Notes: a model not told the origin generated them from the sequence alone. A stretch of DNA of 64,000 nucleotides from CAVSRC01 sp963730325 (GCA_963730325.1 CAVSRC010000006.1:124001-188000), one strand, 5' to 3'. Numbered from the stretch's first letter, positions 8,903 through 18,066 are shown. Program-made: numbers and translations.

Positions 8903-8920
8903 AGGCCGGAATTCCGGCCT
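8903..8920. promoter_or_regulatory. Perfect 18-bp palindrome between herA-like gene and pfkB
   Basis: AGGCCGGAATTCCGGCCT reads the same on both strands. It lies 22 bp before the herA-like start and about 130 bp before pfkB, in a divergent intergenic region. It could be an operator or form a hairpin in either transcript. No other copy was noticed in the window. Confidence 0.4.
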
Positions 8921-8961
8921 CCTCGTGGCAACATGCGCTCGCAAAGGTAAATACGAGGTCA

Positions 8962-8975
8962 TTGCGATAGCGCAA
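8962..8975. promoter_or_regulatory. Short dyad TTGCG/CGCAA upstream of pfkB
   Basis: TTGCG, ATAG, CGCAA form a perfect 5-bp inverted repeat about 75 bp before the pfkB start. The position suits an operator for a sugar-responsive regulator, but the arms are short, so chance is possible. Confidence 0.25.
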
Positions 8976-9048
8976 CCGCTCGCCAGCCAGCCTGTGACAG
9001 TGTAATTGCTCCGAATATGGTGAATAGCCGATCTGCCGGGAGTGCCTA

Positions 9049-10005
9049 ATGAGAATCGTCACGATGTCGCTCAACCCGACCATCGACGTGGCGAGCGAGG
9101 CGGACCTTGTCCGTCCCGTCCACAAAGTGCGTACCTCGAACGAGACCTACGATCCCGGCGGCGGCGGCGTGAACGTGGCCCGGGTGATCACCGAACTCGG
9201 CGGCGAGGCGGAAGTCATCTGCCCGGCCGGCGGTTTCTCCGGCGCCCTGCTCGACCAGTTGCTCGGCGATGCCGGCATCCGCCGCACGATCGTTCCGATC
9301 AAGGGCAATACGCGCATCTCCTTCACCGTCTACGAGCGCAAGACCGGCTCCGAATATCGCTTCACCCCCAACGGCCCGAAGCTTTCGCCGGAGGAGATGG
9401 AAGCCTGCCTGGAGGCGGTGCGCCGGGCCAAGTTCGACTATTTCGTCGCCAGCGGCAGCGTACCTCTGGGGGCACCGACCGACGTGCTGGCGCAGATCGC
9501 CGAGATCGTGCGCGAGAAGGGCGGCAAGTTCATCCTCGATTCGTCCGGCGCCGGCCTGTCGGTCACGCTGGAGCGCGTGCCGGTCTACATGGTCAAGCCC
9601 TCGATCAACGAGCTGGAGGCCCTCAAGGGCCGGCGCCTCGACGACGAGGCGGCGCGCGACGCAGCCGTCGATCTGGTGCAGCGCGGCCGCGCCGAGATCG
9701 TGGCGGTGACGCTGGGTGCCTCCGGCGCCATGGTCGCCACCCGCGACGGGGTGCTGCGCATGCGCTCGCCGCGGGTGCAGGCGCATTCGGCGGTCGGCGC
9801 TGGCGACAGCTTCGTCGGAGCCATGGCGCTGGCGCTCTCCGAACAGCGCAGCATCGGCGACGCGCTCACCTTCGCCGTCGCGGCGGGGGCGGCGAGCGTG
9901 CTCACCGCCGGTACGCGGCTGTGCAAGACCGCCGACGTACAGCGCATCTACGACGAGATTCGCTCCGGATCGCTCGGCGTCAGCACCCCCGAAAAGGTCG
10001 CCTGA
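9049..10005 (+). CDS. pfkB: PfkB-family 6-phosphofructokinase (or 1-phosphofructokinase)
   Basis: A 318-residue ribokinase-fold sugar-phosphate kinase. The N-terminal substrate-binding signature YDPGGGGVNVARVITELGG (about residues 38-56) is the hallmark of the fructose-phosphate kinases. The second PfkB signature AHSAVGAGDSFVGAM carries the catalytic Asp near residue 253. The overall pattern MRIVTMSLNPTIDVASEADL resembles E. coli Pfk-2, so ATP-dependent phosphorylation of fructose-6-phosphate is the first guess. 1-Phosphofructokinase is the main alternative, but no fructose PTS genes are beside it. GGGAGTG sits about 8 bases before ATG 9049. It converges with the VOC gene 15 bp away. Confidence 0.88.
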   Translation: MRIVTMSLNPTIDVASEADLVRPVHKVRTSNETYDPGGGGVNVARVITELGGEAEVICPAGGFSGALLDQLLGDAGIRRTIVPIKGNTRISFTVYERKTGSEYRFTPNGPKLSPEEMEACLEAVRRAKFDYFVASGSVPLGAPTDVLAQIAEIVREKGGKFILDSSGAGLSVTLERVPVYMVKPSINELEALKGRRLDDEAARDAAVDLVQRGRAEIVAVTLGASGAMVATRDGVLRMRSPRVQAHSAVGAGDSFVGAMALALSEQRSIGDALTFAVAAGAASVLTAGTRLCKTADVQRIYDEIRSGSLGVSTPEKVA

Positions 10006-10020
10006 CGACCGACAAGGCGG

Positions 10021-10389
10021 CTACGCCGTCTTCGGCTCCAGGCACTCGATGCGGTTGCCGAAGGGATCGGCGACGTAGAAGCGCGCGTGGCCCGGCAGCG
10101 GCTCGTCATCGACGGTGGCGAAACCGGCCGCCTCGCAGCGCGCCCTCAGTTCGGCAAGGTTCTCGACCCGGAAGGCCGGGTGCGCCTTGCGCGCCGGGCG
10201 GAAGTCCGCCTCGACGCCGAGATGGACCTTTAGCTCCCCCCTGGCGAACCAGACGCCGCCGCGCTTCGCCAAATTCTCCGGCTTCGACTGCTCGGCAAGG
10301 CCAAGCACGCCTTGATAGAAGGCGCGCGCCCTCTCCTCGCCGCCCTTCGGCATGGCGAGCTGAACATGATCGAGCGCGACGATGCCCAT
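10021..10389 (-). CDS. VOC-superfamily protein (glyoxalase/dioxygenase fold)
   Basis: A 122-residue single-unit VOC protein made of two beta-alpha-beta-beta-beta motifs. Metal-ligand candidates are the His in VALDHVQLAMP at the N-terminus, the His in LKVHLGVE and the Glu in DPFGNRIECLEP at the C-terminus, the usual spacing for a divalent-metal site. Members include glyoxalase I, dioxygenases and antibiotic-binding proteins. This short form is typically annotated only as glyoxalase family protein, and the substrate cannot be assigned. It stands alone, convergent with pfkB and divergent from the DAO-family gene. Confidence 0.8.
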   Translation of the reverse strand: MGIVALDHVQLAMPKGGEERARAFYQGVLGLAEQSKPENLAKRGGVWFARGELKVHLGVEADFRPARKAHPAFRVENLAELRARCEAAGFATVDDEPLPGHARFYVADPFGNRIECLEPKTA

Positions 10390-10532
10390 GGCCGGTCCTC
10401 CCGCGATCCCGCACGCCTTCTAGAACCATTCTCGACCGGATAAAACCAGATCGACGGCGGTATCATTGTGCCGGCATTGGCGGCAGGATCGCCGTGTCAC
10501 AGCCGCCAGCGCCGGAAGAAGGGCCAGGACCG

Positions 10533-11615
10533 ATGCATGTGGTGATCTGCGGCGGCGGCGCCATCGGCTGTTCGATCGCCTATTTCCTCAGCAAGCGCGG
10601 GGCGCAGGTGACCGTCGTCGAGCGGACGGGCGTGGCCAATGCCGCCTCCGGCAAGTCGGGCGGCTTCCTGGCGCTCGACTGGTGCGACGGCGGGCCCTTG
10701 CAGACGCTGGCCAGGCGCAGCTTCGCGCTCCATGCCGAACTGGCCGGGACGCTCGGCGGCGAGCGCTGGAACTACCGCCGCATGACCACCTATGGCGGCC
10801 TTGCCGGCTATTCCATCAGCTCTGACGGCGGCCCGGTGCCGTGGGTTTCCGATTCGGTCGCCATCAACCAGAAACTCGGCGGCCCCGAAACGACGGCGCA
10901 GGTGCATCCCGCGGGCTTTACACGCGCCATGATGGAGGCGGCCGAGGCCAACGGCGCGCGGCTTGTCGCCGGCGCGGTGACCGGCGTCATGCAGGCGGAC
11001 GGCAGGGCGACCGGCGTCGCGATCGACGGAAATCCGCTGGCGGCGGAGGCGGTGGTGATCGCGCTTGGGCCGTGGTCGGTGCTGGCGGCCGCATGGCTGC
11101 CGCTGCCGCCGGTCTATGGGCTCAAGGGCCACAGCCTGGTCTTCGACACCGGCGACGCGCTGCCGGCGGAGGCGCTGTTCCTCGAAACCGACGGCGCCGC
11201 GCATCCGGAGGTCTTTCCGCGCAGCGACGGGACAACCTACGTCTGCGGCTATCGCAGCCAGGCGCCGATCCCGGTCGACCCGGCAGATGTGACGCCCGAG
11301 GCGGAGCAAAGCGCGCAGTTCGAGGCGATCTGCCGGGACATTTCACCGGTCCTCGCCGACGCGCCGGTCCGCGCCCGCCAGGCCTGCTACCGGCCGGTGA
11401 CCCATGACGGGCTGCCGCTGATCGGGCCGGTGCCGGGGGTTGCCGGCGCCTATCTGGCAACCGGCCACAGCGTCTGGGGCATCCTCAATGCGCCGGCAAC
11501 CGGCGAGGCGATGGCCGAACTGATCCTCGACGGCGCCGCCCGGACGGTGGACCTCGGCGCCTTCGATCCGGCACGGCTGGCGCCGCTGCCGCCGGAGAGC
11601 CTCGGTGGCTTCTGA
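10533..11615 (+). CDS. DAO-family FAD-dependent oxidoreductase
   Basis: A 360-residue flavoenzyme of the D-amino-acid oxidase/sarcosine oxidase family. The dinucleotide-binding motif is VVICGGGAIGCSIAYFLS at the very N-terminus, which supports ATG 10533; AGGA lies just upstream. The C-terminal FAD-contact segment THDGLPLIGPVPGVAGAYLA and the GHSVWGILNAPATGEAMAEL stretch match family members that oxidise secondary or alpha-amino groups. This is the second DAO-family gene in 11 kb, and the two are clearly different paralogues. Eukaryotic FOXRED1-like proteins are more distant relatives. Its substrate is unknown, and it is followed by the redox operon on the same strand after 144 bp. Confidence 0.8.
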   Translation: MHVVICGGGAIGCSIAYFLSKRGAQVTVVERTGVANAASGKSGGFLALDWCDGGPLQTLARRSFALHAELAGTLGGERWNYRRMTTYGGLAGYSISSDGGPVPWVSDSVAINQKLGGPETTAQVHPAGFTRAMMEAAEANGARLVAGAVTGVMQADGRATGVAIDGNPLAAEAVVIALGPWSVLAAAWLPLPPVYGLKGHSLVFDTGDALPAEALFLETDGAAHPEVFPRSDGTTYVCGYRSQAPIPVDPADVTPEAEQSAQFEAICRDISPVLADAPVRARQACYRPVTHDGLPLIGPVPGVAGAYLATGHSVWGILNAPATGEAMAELILDGAARTVDLGAFDPARLAPLPPESLGGF

Positions 11616-11709
11616 TCTGCCACCATGCCGGTTGACCTGCTAGAGGTTATCCTGACACTCGTTGCGGACGCTCGATTTCCATCGGCCTGAGCCATATTAA
11701 TGCCCGGTC

Positions 11710-11728
11710 AACCTGCCAAAGGCAGGTT
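11710..11728. promoter_or_regulatory. Perfect 8-bp dyad in the leader of the gltD-like/nifJ operon
   Basis: AACCTGCC, AAA, GGCAGGTT is a perfect inverted repeat with a 3-base loop, 31 bp before the chosen start of the gltD-like gene. It may be an operator or an RNA hairpin near the ribosome-binding region. If translation instead began at ATG 11700, the dyad would lie inside the coding sequence. Confidence 0.35.
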
Positions 11729-11759
11729 GCCGGCGACTTGCCAAAGGGGCCTATCCAGT

Positions 11760-13452
11760 ATGAGCTTTGTCCTTGAAGACCTGACGCCGGTTCTGCGCGC
11801 CACCATCCAGAAGGGGGCCGGTCCGCAGCGCTGGCAGTACCCGTCGTGGATCGATCACCTGCCGCCCTGCAACCGTGCCTGCCCCGCCGGCGAAAACATC
11901 CAGGCGTGGCTCGCCTATGTGCGCGAGGGCCGCTGCGAGGCGGCGTGGCGCGCGCTGGTCAGGGACAATCCGCTGCCGGGCATTCACGGCCGCGCCTGCT
12001 ACCACCCGTGCGAGGGCAGTTGCAGCCGCAAGGATCTCGACGAATCCGTGTCGATCCACGCCGTCGAGCGCTTCCTCGGCGACCTTGCGGTCGAGCACGG
12101 CTGGACGGTGCCCGCCGGCAAGCCGACCGGCAAGAAGGTTCTGGTCGTCGGCGCCGGCCCGGGCGGCCTCTCCTGCGCCTGGCACCTGCGCCTGATGGGC
12201 CATGAGGTGGAGATCCGCGACGCCGAGGCCGAGCCCGGCGGCATGATGCATTACGGCATTCCGGCCTACCGGCTGCCGCGCGCCGAACTGCTCGCCGAGA
12301 TCAAGCGCATCGAGGCGATGGGCGTGCGCATGGTGATGAACACGCGCGTCGACGACGTCGTCGGCGACGATGAATGCCGGCGGCTTCGATGCCTGCTTCC
12401 TGGCGATCGGCACCCATGACGGCAATCACCTCGATATCCCGGCGGCCGACGGCAAGCAGATGATCGACGCGATCTCGATGCTCGAGCACGTCGAGAAGGG
12501 CATGGCGCCCAATCTCGGCCGCGTGGTTGCGGTGATCGGCGGCGGCAACACCGCCATGGACGCCGCGCGCGTCGCCCGGCGGCTGGGCGTCGAGGAGGCG
12601 ATCATCGTCTATCGCCGCGACCGCGCCCACATGCGCGCCGAGCCCTACGAGGCCGACTCGGCATTTCTGGAAGGCGTGCAGGCGAAGTGGCTGACCAACC
12701 CGACGCGCTTCGGCAAGGAAGGCGTGACCATCGAGCGCATCGAAATGGGCGAGGACGGCGCGCTCTACCCGACCGGGGAGATGGAGACGCTGCCGGTCGA
12801 TTCCATGGTTCTGGCGCTCGGCCAGACCGCCGATGTGAAGTTCCTGCGCAAGGTGTCGGGCATCGAGATCGAGCGCGGCGAGACCGTCGTGGTCGACGAG
12901 CGGATGATGACAGGGCACCCCGGCATCTTCGCCGGCGGCGACGTGATCGGGGGGCCGCGCACGATGACGGCGGCGACCGGACACGGCAAGAAGGCGGCCC
13001 GCGCCATCGACGCCTGGCTGAGAGGCGAGACCTATCAGGCGCCGGCCAAGAATCCGCAGGTCGATTTCGGCATGCTGGACCTGCCGCTCTATCTCGACGC
13101 CGGCCGCACGCATATGAGCGAGCTGCCGCTCGAGGCGCGTACCGGGTTCGCGGAAATCGTCGCCGGCATTACCCAGAAGCAGGCCCGCTACGAGGCCGAC
13201 CGCTGCCTCTCCTGCGGCAACTGCTTCGAATGCGACAATTGCCTGGCGGCCTGCCCGGAACAGGCCATCGTCAAGCTCGGCGAGGGCCAGAAATACATCG
13301 TCAACCTGGATCTCTGCACGGGCTGCGCGACCTGCTACGACCAGTGCCCCTGCCACGCCATCGAAATGGTCGCCGAGCCGCAGACGGAAGGCGCCAGAAC
13401 GGGCAGCCTTGGCGAACCGCTGGTGCCCCACAAATTCAGACCGCGCGCCTGA
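11760..13452 (+). pseudogene. GltD-like NAD(P)-binding iron-sulfur flavoprotein, split by a single-base insertion
   Basis: Two overlapping frames (start to stop at 12417-12419, and ATG 12370 to 13452) together encode a 563-residue protein if one base near 12357-12372 is removed. The N-terminal half has the GltD-type cluster motif PPCNRACPAGENIQAWL, then GRACYHPCEGSC, and an FAD site VLVVGAGPGGLSCAW. The second half has the NAD(P) motif VIGGGNTAMDAARVARR and a C-terminal pair of [4Fe-4S] motifs, CLSCGNCFECDNCLAACP and CTGCATCYDQCPC. This resembles NADPH:ferredoxin-type electron-transfer subunits (GltD, PreT, NfnB). It sits 19 bp before nifJ and probably passes electrons between NAD(P)H and the ferredoxin side. 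The break falls between the FAD and NAD(P) halves; the downstream part has no good ribosome-binding site. Confidence 0.85.
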
Positions 13453-13471
13453 GCGCGAGGAGATGCCTGAC

Positions 13472-16400
13472 ATGGCTGACGCCACTGCCACGATGGACGG
13501 CAATACTGCCGTCGCACATGTCGCCTACCGGTTGAACGAGGTGTGCGCGATCTTCCCGATCACGCCCTCCTCGCCGATGGCCGAGCTCGCCGACGAATGG
13601 TCGTCCAAGGGCATCACCAATATCTTCGGCACGGTTCCCGTCGTGCAGGAAATGCAGTCCGAGGGCGGCGCCGCCGGCGCGCTGCACGGCGCGTTGCAGA
13701 GCGGCGCCGTGGCGACGACCTTCACGGCGTCGCAGGGCCTGATGCTGATGCTGCCCAACATGTTCAAGATCGCCGGCGAGCTGACCGCTTCGGTGATGTA
13801 TGTGGCGGCGCGCTCGCTGGCCACCCAGGCGCTGTCGATCTTCGGCGACCATCAGGACGTGATGGCGGCACGCTCGACCGGCTATGCCATGCTGTCGGCG
13901 GCCTCGGTGCAGGAGGCGCACGACCTGGCGGTGGTGGCCCAGGCGGCGACGCTGAAGGCGCGCATGCCGATCATCCATTTCATGGACGGTTTCCGCACCT
14001 CGCACGAGGTCAACAGCCTGACGCTCATCTCCGACGAGACGCTGAGGGCGATGATCGACGAGACCCTGGTGCGCGCCCATCGCGACCGGGCGCTCTCTCC
14101 GGCGCACCCGGTGGTGCGCGGCACGGCGCACAATCCCGATACCTTCTTCCAGGCGCGCGAGACGGCGAACCCGTTCTATGCCGCCACCGCCGGTATCGTG
14201 CAGGCGGAGATGGACAAGCTCGCCAAGCTGTGCGGCCGCCAATACAAGCTGTTCCGCTACGATGGCGACCCGCAGGCCGAGCGCGTGGTCATCTCCATGG
14301 GCTCGGGCGCCGAAGTGGTGCGCGAGACCGCCCTGGCGCTCGCCGCCGAGGGCGAGAAGGTCGGCGCGCTGCAGGTCCTGCTCTACCGTCCGTTCTCGAC
14401 CGAGCACTTTCTCGCCGCCCTGCCGGCGAGCGTGAAATCGATCGCGGTGCTCGACCGCTGCAAGGAGCCCGGCGGCACCGGCGAGCCGCTCTATCAGGAC
14501 GTGGTCACGGCGCTGGCGGCCGCCTTCGCCGAAGGCGGACGCGTCATGCCGCGCGTGATCGGCGGGCGTTACGGCCTGTCGTCCAAGGAATTCCACCCCG
14601 GCATGGCCAAGGCGGTGTTCGGCGAGCTGACCAAGAAGAGCCCGAAGAACGGCTTCACCATCGGCATCGACGACGACGTGTCGCATACCAGCCTCGACTA
14701 CGACCGCGATTTCGACACGCGGCCGCAAGGCATCACGCACGCGGTGTTCTACGGCCTCGGCGCCGACGGCACGGTGGGCGCCAACAAGAACAGCGTGAAG
14801 ATCCTGGCCGAGACGCCCGGCCGCTATGCCCAGGGCTATTTCGTCTACGATTCGCACAAGTCGGGCGCCGAGACGATCTCGCATCTGCGCTTCGGCACAC
14901 AGCCGATCAACAGCCCCTATCTCATCCGCCACGCCGATTTCGTCGCCTGCCACAAGTTCGACTTCCTCAAGCGACTGGACGTTCTGGGCACGGCGCGGCA
15001 GGGCGCCACCTTCCTGCTCAACGCTCCCTACGGGCCGGACGAGGTATGGGACCACCTGCCGCGGCCGATCCAGAAGCGCATCATGGAGCGCGAGCTTCGC
15101 GTCTACGTCATCGACGCCACCAAGGTGGCACGCGACATCGGCCTCGGCCCGCGCGTCAACACCATCCTGCAGACCTGCTTCTTCGCCATTTCCGGCGTGC
15201 TGCCGCGCGAGGAGGCGATCACCGCCATCAAGAACGCCATCCAGAAGGCCTATGGCCGCAAGGGCGGCGCGGTGGTGGAGAAGAACTTCGACGCCGTCGA
15301 TGCGGCGCTGGAGCACCTGCACGAAGCCAAGCTGCCCGGCAGGCTGACCGGCGCCGAGCCGCCGCCGCTGATACCGGACGACGCGCCGGAATTCGTGCGC
15401 ATGGTGACCGCCAAGATGATGGCCGGGCGCGGCGACGAGATTCCGGTGAGCGCCATGCCGGTGGACGGCAGCTTCCCGACCGGAACAACCGCCTTCGAAA
15501 AGCGCAACATCGCGCAGGCGGTGCCAAGCTGGGATGCGGATCTGTGCATCCAGTGCGGCCAATGCTCGATCGTCTGCCCGCACAGCGTCATCCGCGCCAA
15601 ATACTACCCGGAGGAGGCGCTTGAAGGCGCGCCGGAGAGCTTCCTCTCGGCCCAGGTCAACGCGCGCGGCTTCCCCGGCAGCCGCTTCACCCTGCAGATC
15701 CACGTCGAGGACTGCACCGGCTGCGGCGTGTGCGTCGAGAACTGCCCGGCGCTGAGCCCGACCGTATCCGGCCACAAGGCCATCGACATGGTCGACAAGA
15801 CGACGCTGATCGACCGGGAGAAGCAGAACCTCGCCTTCTTCGAGACGCTGCCGCTGCCCGACCGCTCGCGCGTCAACTTCTCCAATGTGCGCGGCGTGCA
15901 GTTCCTCGAGCCGCTGTTCGCCTTCTCCGGTGCCTGCGCCGGCTGCGGCGAGACGCCCTACGTCAAGCTGCTCAGCCAGCTCTTCGGCGACCGGCTGCAG
16001 GTGGCCAACGCCACCGGCTGCTCGTCGATCTACGGCGGCAACCTGCCGGCGCATCCGTGGATGACCAATGCCGAGGGACGCGGGCCGACCTGGAACAACT
16101 CGCTGTTCGAGGACAATGCCGAGTTCGGCCTCGGCTACCGGCTGGCCGTCGACCAGCAGACCGCCGCAGCGCGGCAGTTGCTGACCAAGCTCGCCCCGGT
16201 GGTCGGCGAGGACCTCGCCAAGGCGATCCTCGAAGCCAACCAGGTGACGGAGAGCGACTTCGTGGCGCAGCGCGAGCGCGTCGCGGCGCTCACCGCCAAG
16301 CTGGCGGGGCGCAGCGACGACGATTCGGCCAACCTCACGGCGCTCGCCGATTTCCTCGTACGGCGCAGCGTGTGGATCGTCGGCGGCGACGGCTGGGCCT

Positions 16401-17041
16401 ACGATATCGGCTTCGGCGGCCTCGACCACGTGCTGGCGCAGTCGCGCGACGTCAACGTGCTGGTGCTCGACACCGGCGTCTATTCCAACACCGGCGGGCA
16501 AGCCTCCAAGGCGACGCCGCTCGGCGCCTCGGCGAAGTTCGCCGCGGCCGGCAAACGGATGCCGCGCAAGGACCTGGCCATGCAGGCGATCGGCTACGGC
16601 TACGTCTACGTGGCGCAGATCGCCATGGGGGCGAACGCCGAGCAGGCGCTGGTGGCGTTGCGCGAGGCGGAGGCCTATCCCGGCCCGTCGCTGGTGCTGG
16701 CCTACTCGCACTGCATCGCCCACGGCTTCGACCTGCGTTTCGGCATGAAGCAGCAGGCGCGGGCCACCGCCGCCGGCTTCTGGCCGCTGTTCCGCTACGA
16801 CCCGTCGCTGAGAAACAGCGGCGCCAACCCGTTCCGCCTCGATTCGACGCGGCCGCGGATCAAGCTCGAAGAGTTCGCCTATAACGAGCTGCGCTACAGC
16901 GTCCTCACCCAGGGCGACCGCGAAGCGGCGGCGCAGATGATGCGCCAGGCGCAGGCGGCGGTCGACGAGCGCTACCGCTCATACGAGGACCTGGCGGCGC
17001 GCGACGGCAGCCGCTTCCTGCCGAATTGGGAAAACGCCTGA
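13472..17041 (+). CDS. nifJ: Pyruvate:ferredoxin (flavodoxin) oxidoreductase
   Basis: A single-chain PFOR of 1189 residues, the usual length. It converts pyruvate and CoA to acetyl-CoA and CO2 while reducing ferredoxin or flavodoxin. In order: the pyruvate/CoA-binding domain (PITPSSPMAELADEW near residue 25), the gamma domain, two [4Fe-4S] motifs (CIQCGQCSIVCP near 692 and CTGCGVCVENCP near 748), the proximal-cluster region SGACAGCGETPYVKLL, and the TPP-binding domain (GGDGWAYDIGFGGLDHVL near 970, YSNTGGQASKATP). ATG 13472 has GAGGAG about 9 bases upstream; ATG 13463 lies too close to it. The enzyme is oxygen-sensitive in most organisms, so it points to anaerobic or nitrogen-fixing growth. 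It is cotranscribed with the GltD-like and DHOD-like genes. Confidence 0.95.
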   Translation: MADATATMDGNTAVAHVAYRLNEVCAIFPITPSSPMAELADEWSSKGITNIFGTVPVVQEMQSEGGAAGALHGALQSGAVATTFTASQGLMLMLPNMFKIAGELTASVMYVAARSLATQALSIFGDHQDVMAARSTGYAMLSAASVQEAHDLAVVAQAATLKARMPIIHFMDGFRTSHEVNSLTLISDETLRAMIDETLVRAHRDRALSPAHPVVRGTAHNPDTFFQARETANPFYAATAGIVQAEMDKLAKLCGRQYKLFRYDGDPQAERVVISMGSGAEVVRETALALAAEGEKVGALQVLLYRPFSTEHFLAALPASVKSIAVLDRCKEPGGTGEPLYQDVVTALAAAFAEGGRVMPRVIGGRYGLSSKEFHPGMAKAVFGELTKKSPKNGFTIGIDDDVSHTSLDYDRDFDTRPQGITHAVFYGLGADGTVGANKNSVKILAETPGRYAQGYFVYDSHKSGAETISHLRFGTQPINSPYLIRHADFVACHKFDFLKRLDVLGTARQGATFLLNAPYGPDEVWDHLPRPIQKRIMERELRVYVIDATKVARDIGLGPRVNTILQTCFFAISGVLPREEAITAIKNAIQKAYGRKGGAVVEKNFDAVDAALEHLHEAKLPGRLTGAEPPPLIPDDAPEFVRMVTAKMMAGRGDEIPVSAMPVDGSFPTGTTAFEKRNIAQAVPSWDADLCIQCGQCSIVCPHSVIRAKYYPEEALEGAPESFLSAQVNARGFPGSRFTLQIHVEDCTGCGVCVENCPALSPTVSGHKAIDMVDKTTLIDREKQNLAFFETLPLPDRSRVNFSNVRGVQFLEPLFAFSGACAGCGETPYVKLLSQLFGDRLQVANATGCSSIYGGNLPAHPWMTNAEGRGPTWNNSLFEDNAEFGLGYRLAVDQQTAAARQLLTKLAPVVGEDLAKAILEANQVTESDFVAQRERVAALTAKLAGRSDDDSANLTALADFLVRRSVWIVGGDGWAYDIGFGGLDHVLAQSRDVNVLVLDTGVYSNTGGQASKATPLGASAKFAAAGKRMPRKDLAMQAIGYGYVYVAQIAMGANAEQALVALREAEAYPGPSLVLAYSHCIAHGFDLRFGMKQQARATAAGFWPLFRYDPSLRNSGANPFRLDSTRPRIKLEEFAYNELRYSVLTQGDREAAAQMMRQAQAAVDERYRSYEDLAARDGSRFLPNWENA

Positions 17042-17042
17042 G

Positions 17043-18038
17043 CTGAAGCTCGCCACCACCTATCTCGGACTGGAACTCGACCATCCGGTCGTCGCATCGG
17101 CCTCGCCGCTGTCGCGCGAGTTCGATGGAATCCGCAAGCTGGAGGACGCCGGCGCCGCGGCCGTGGTGATGCCGTCGATCTACGAAGAGGAGATCGAGGC
17201 CGAGGACACCGCCTATACGGAACTGGTCGAGCAGGGGAGCTGGACGCAGCCGGAGGCCGCCGGCGGCTATTTTCCGGAGCTCACGGCGCGCGTCGGCAGC
17301 CTGCAGGCGCGGCTGGAAACGCTGCGGCGGGCGGTCGATTCCTGCGCCATACCGATCATCGCCAGCCTCAACGGCTCGACGCCGGAGGGCTGGACGGGCT
17401 TCGCCCGCGACCTGGAGCAGGCCGGTGCGGCGGCGATCGAACTCAACCTCTATCGCGTGCCGACCGATCCGAACGAGAGCGGCGGCGAGGTCGAGCGGCG
17501 CTGGGTCGATACGGTCAGGGCCGTGTGCTCGGCGGTGTCCATTCCGGTCGCGGTGAAGCTCGGGCCGTGGCTGTCGGCACCCGCCCACCATGCCGGCGAG
17601 ATCGCCAAGGCCGGGGCCAAGGGGCTGGTCCTGTTCAACCGCTTCTACCAGCCCGACATCGACCTGCAGACGCTGGCGCCGCAACCGAGCCTGGAGCTCT
17701 CCACCCCGCACGAGATCCGCCAGGTGCTCCTGTGGATTTCGCTGCTGTCAGGGCGCATCGGCACCTCGCTGGCGGCGACCAGCGGCGTGGAGACCGGCCA
17801 GGAAGTGGTCAAATATCTGCTCGCCGGCGCCGACGTGGTGATGACCGCCTCGGCGCTGCTGCGTCACGGTCCGGGACACATCGGGGCGCTGCGCCTGGCG
17901 CTCGAGACCTGGATGGAAGGCCGCGGCTTCGACGACATCGACCAGGTGCGCGGACGGCTGGCGGCCGCCTTCCTGCACAATCGCGAGGGCCTGGTGCGCG
18001 CCCAGTACATCAACATCCTGACCGGCTACCGCGTGTAG
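17043..18038 (+). CDS. Dihydroorotate dehydrogenase-like TIM-barrel protein, probable CTG start
   Basis: The family-typical N-terminus (LKLATTYLGLELDHPVVAS) begins right after the nifJ stop. No ATG, GTG or TTG occurs in frame beside it; the first ATG (17169) and the GTGs just before it lie 40 codons inside the first conserved segment. I therefore place the start at CTG 17043, coupled to the TGA at 17039-17041, giving 331 residues. The fold is a class of FMN-binding TIM barrel (ASPLSREFDGIRKLEDAGAAA, IELNLYRVPTD, VAVKLGPW, GIGTSLAATSG-like region). Proteins of this type are annotated as dihydroorotate dehydrogenase-like and are often found beside nifJ. A role in pyrimidine synthesis is unlikely from context; an electron-transfer partner is more plausible, but this is inference. 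Confidence 0.8.
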   Translation: MKLATTYLGLELDHPVVASASPLSREFDGIRKLEDAGAAAVVMPSIYEEEIEAEDTAYTELVEQGSWTQPEAAGGYFPELTARVGSLQARLETLRRAVDSCAIPIIASLNGSTPEGWTGFARDLEQAGAAAIELNLYRVPTDPNESGGEVERRWVDTVRAVCSAVSIPVAVKLGPWLSAPAHHAGEIAKAGAKGLVLFNRFYQPDIDLQTLAPQPSLELSTPHEIRQVLLWISLLSGRIGTSLAATSGVETGQEVVKYLLAGADVVMTASALLRHGPGHIGALRLALETWMEGRGFDDIDQVRGRLAAAFLHNREGLVRAQYINILTGYRV

Positions 18039-18066
18039 CACGCCGGCAGGCGCCGGCCACGTAGCC

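Noticed and set aside
11632..11650. TTGACCTGCTAGAGGTTAT resembling a MerR-type promoter with a dyad
   Set aside because: The arms ACCT/AGGT are only 4 bp and the spacing to a -10 is wrong for a 19-bp MerR promoter; no MerR gene is nearby.
12370..12419. Programmed frameshifting in the gltD-like gene
   Set aside because: There is no slippery heptamer or stop-codon +1 signal, and four other genes show the same +1 defect, so a common technical cause is simpler.
18042..18057. GCCGGC repeat as terminator between the DHOD-like gene and malQ
   Set aside because: Short GC palindromes like this are frequent here, and no T run follows on either strand.
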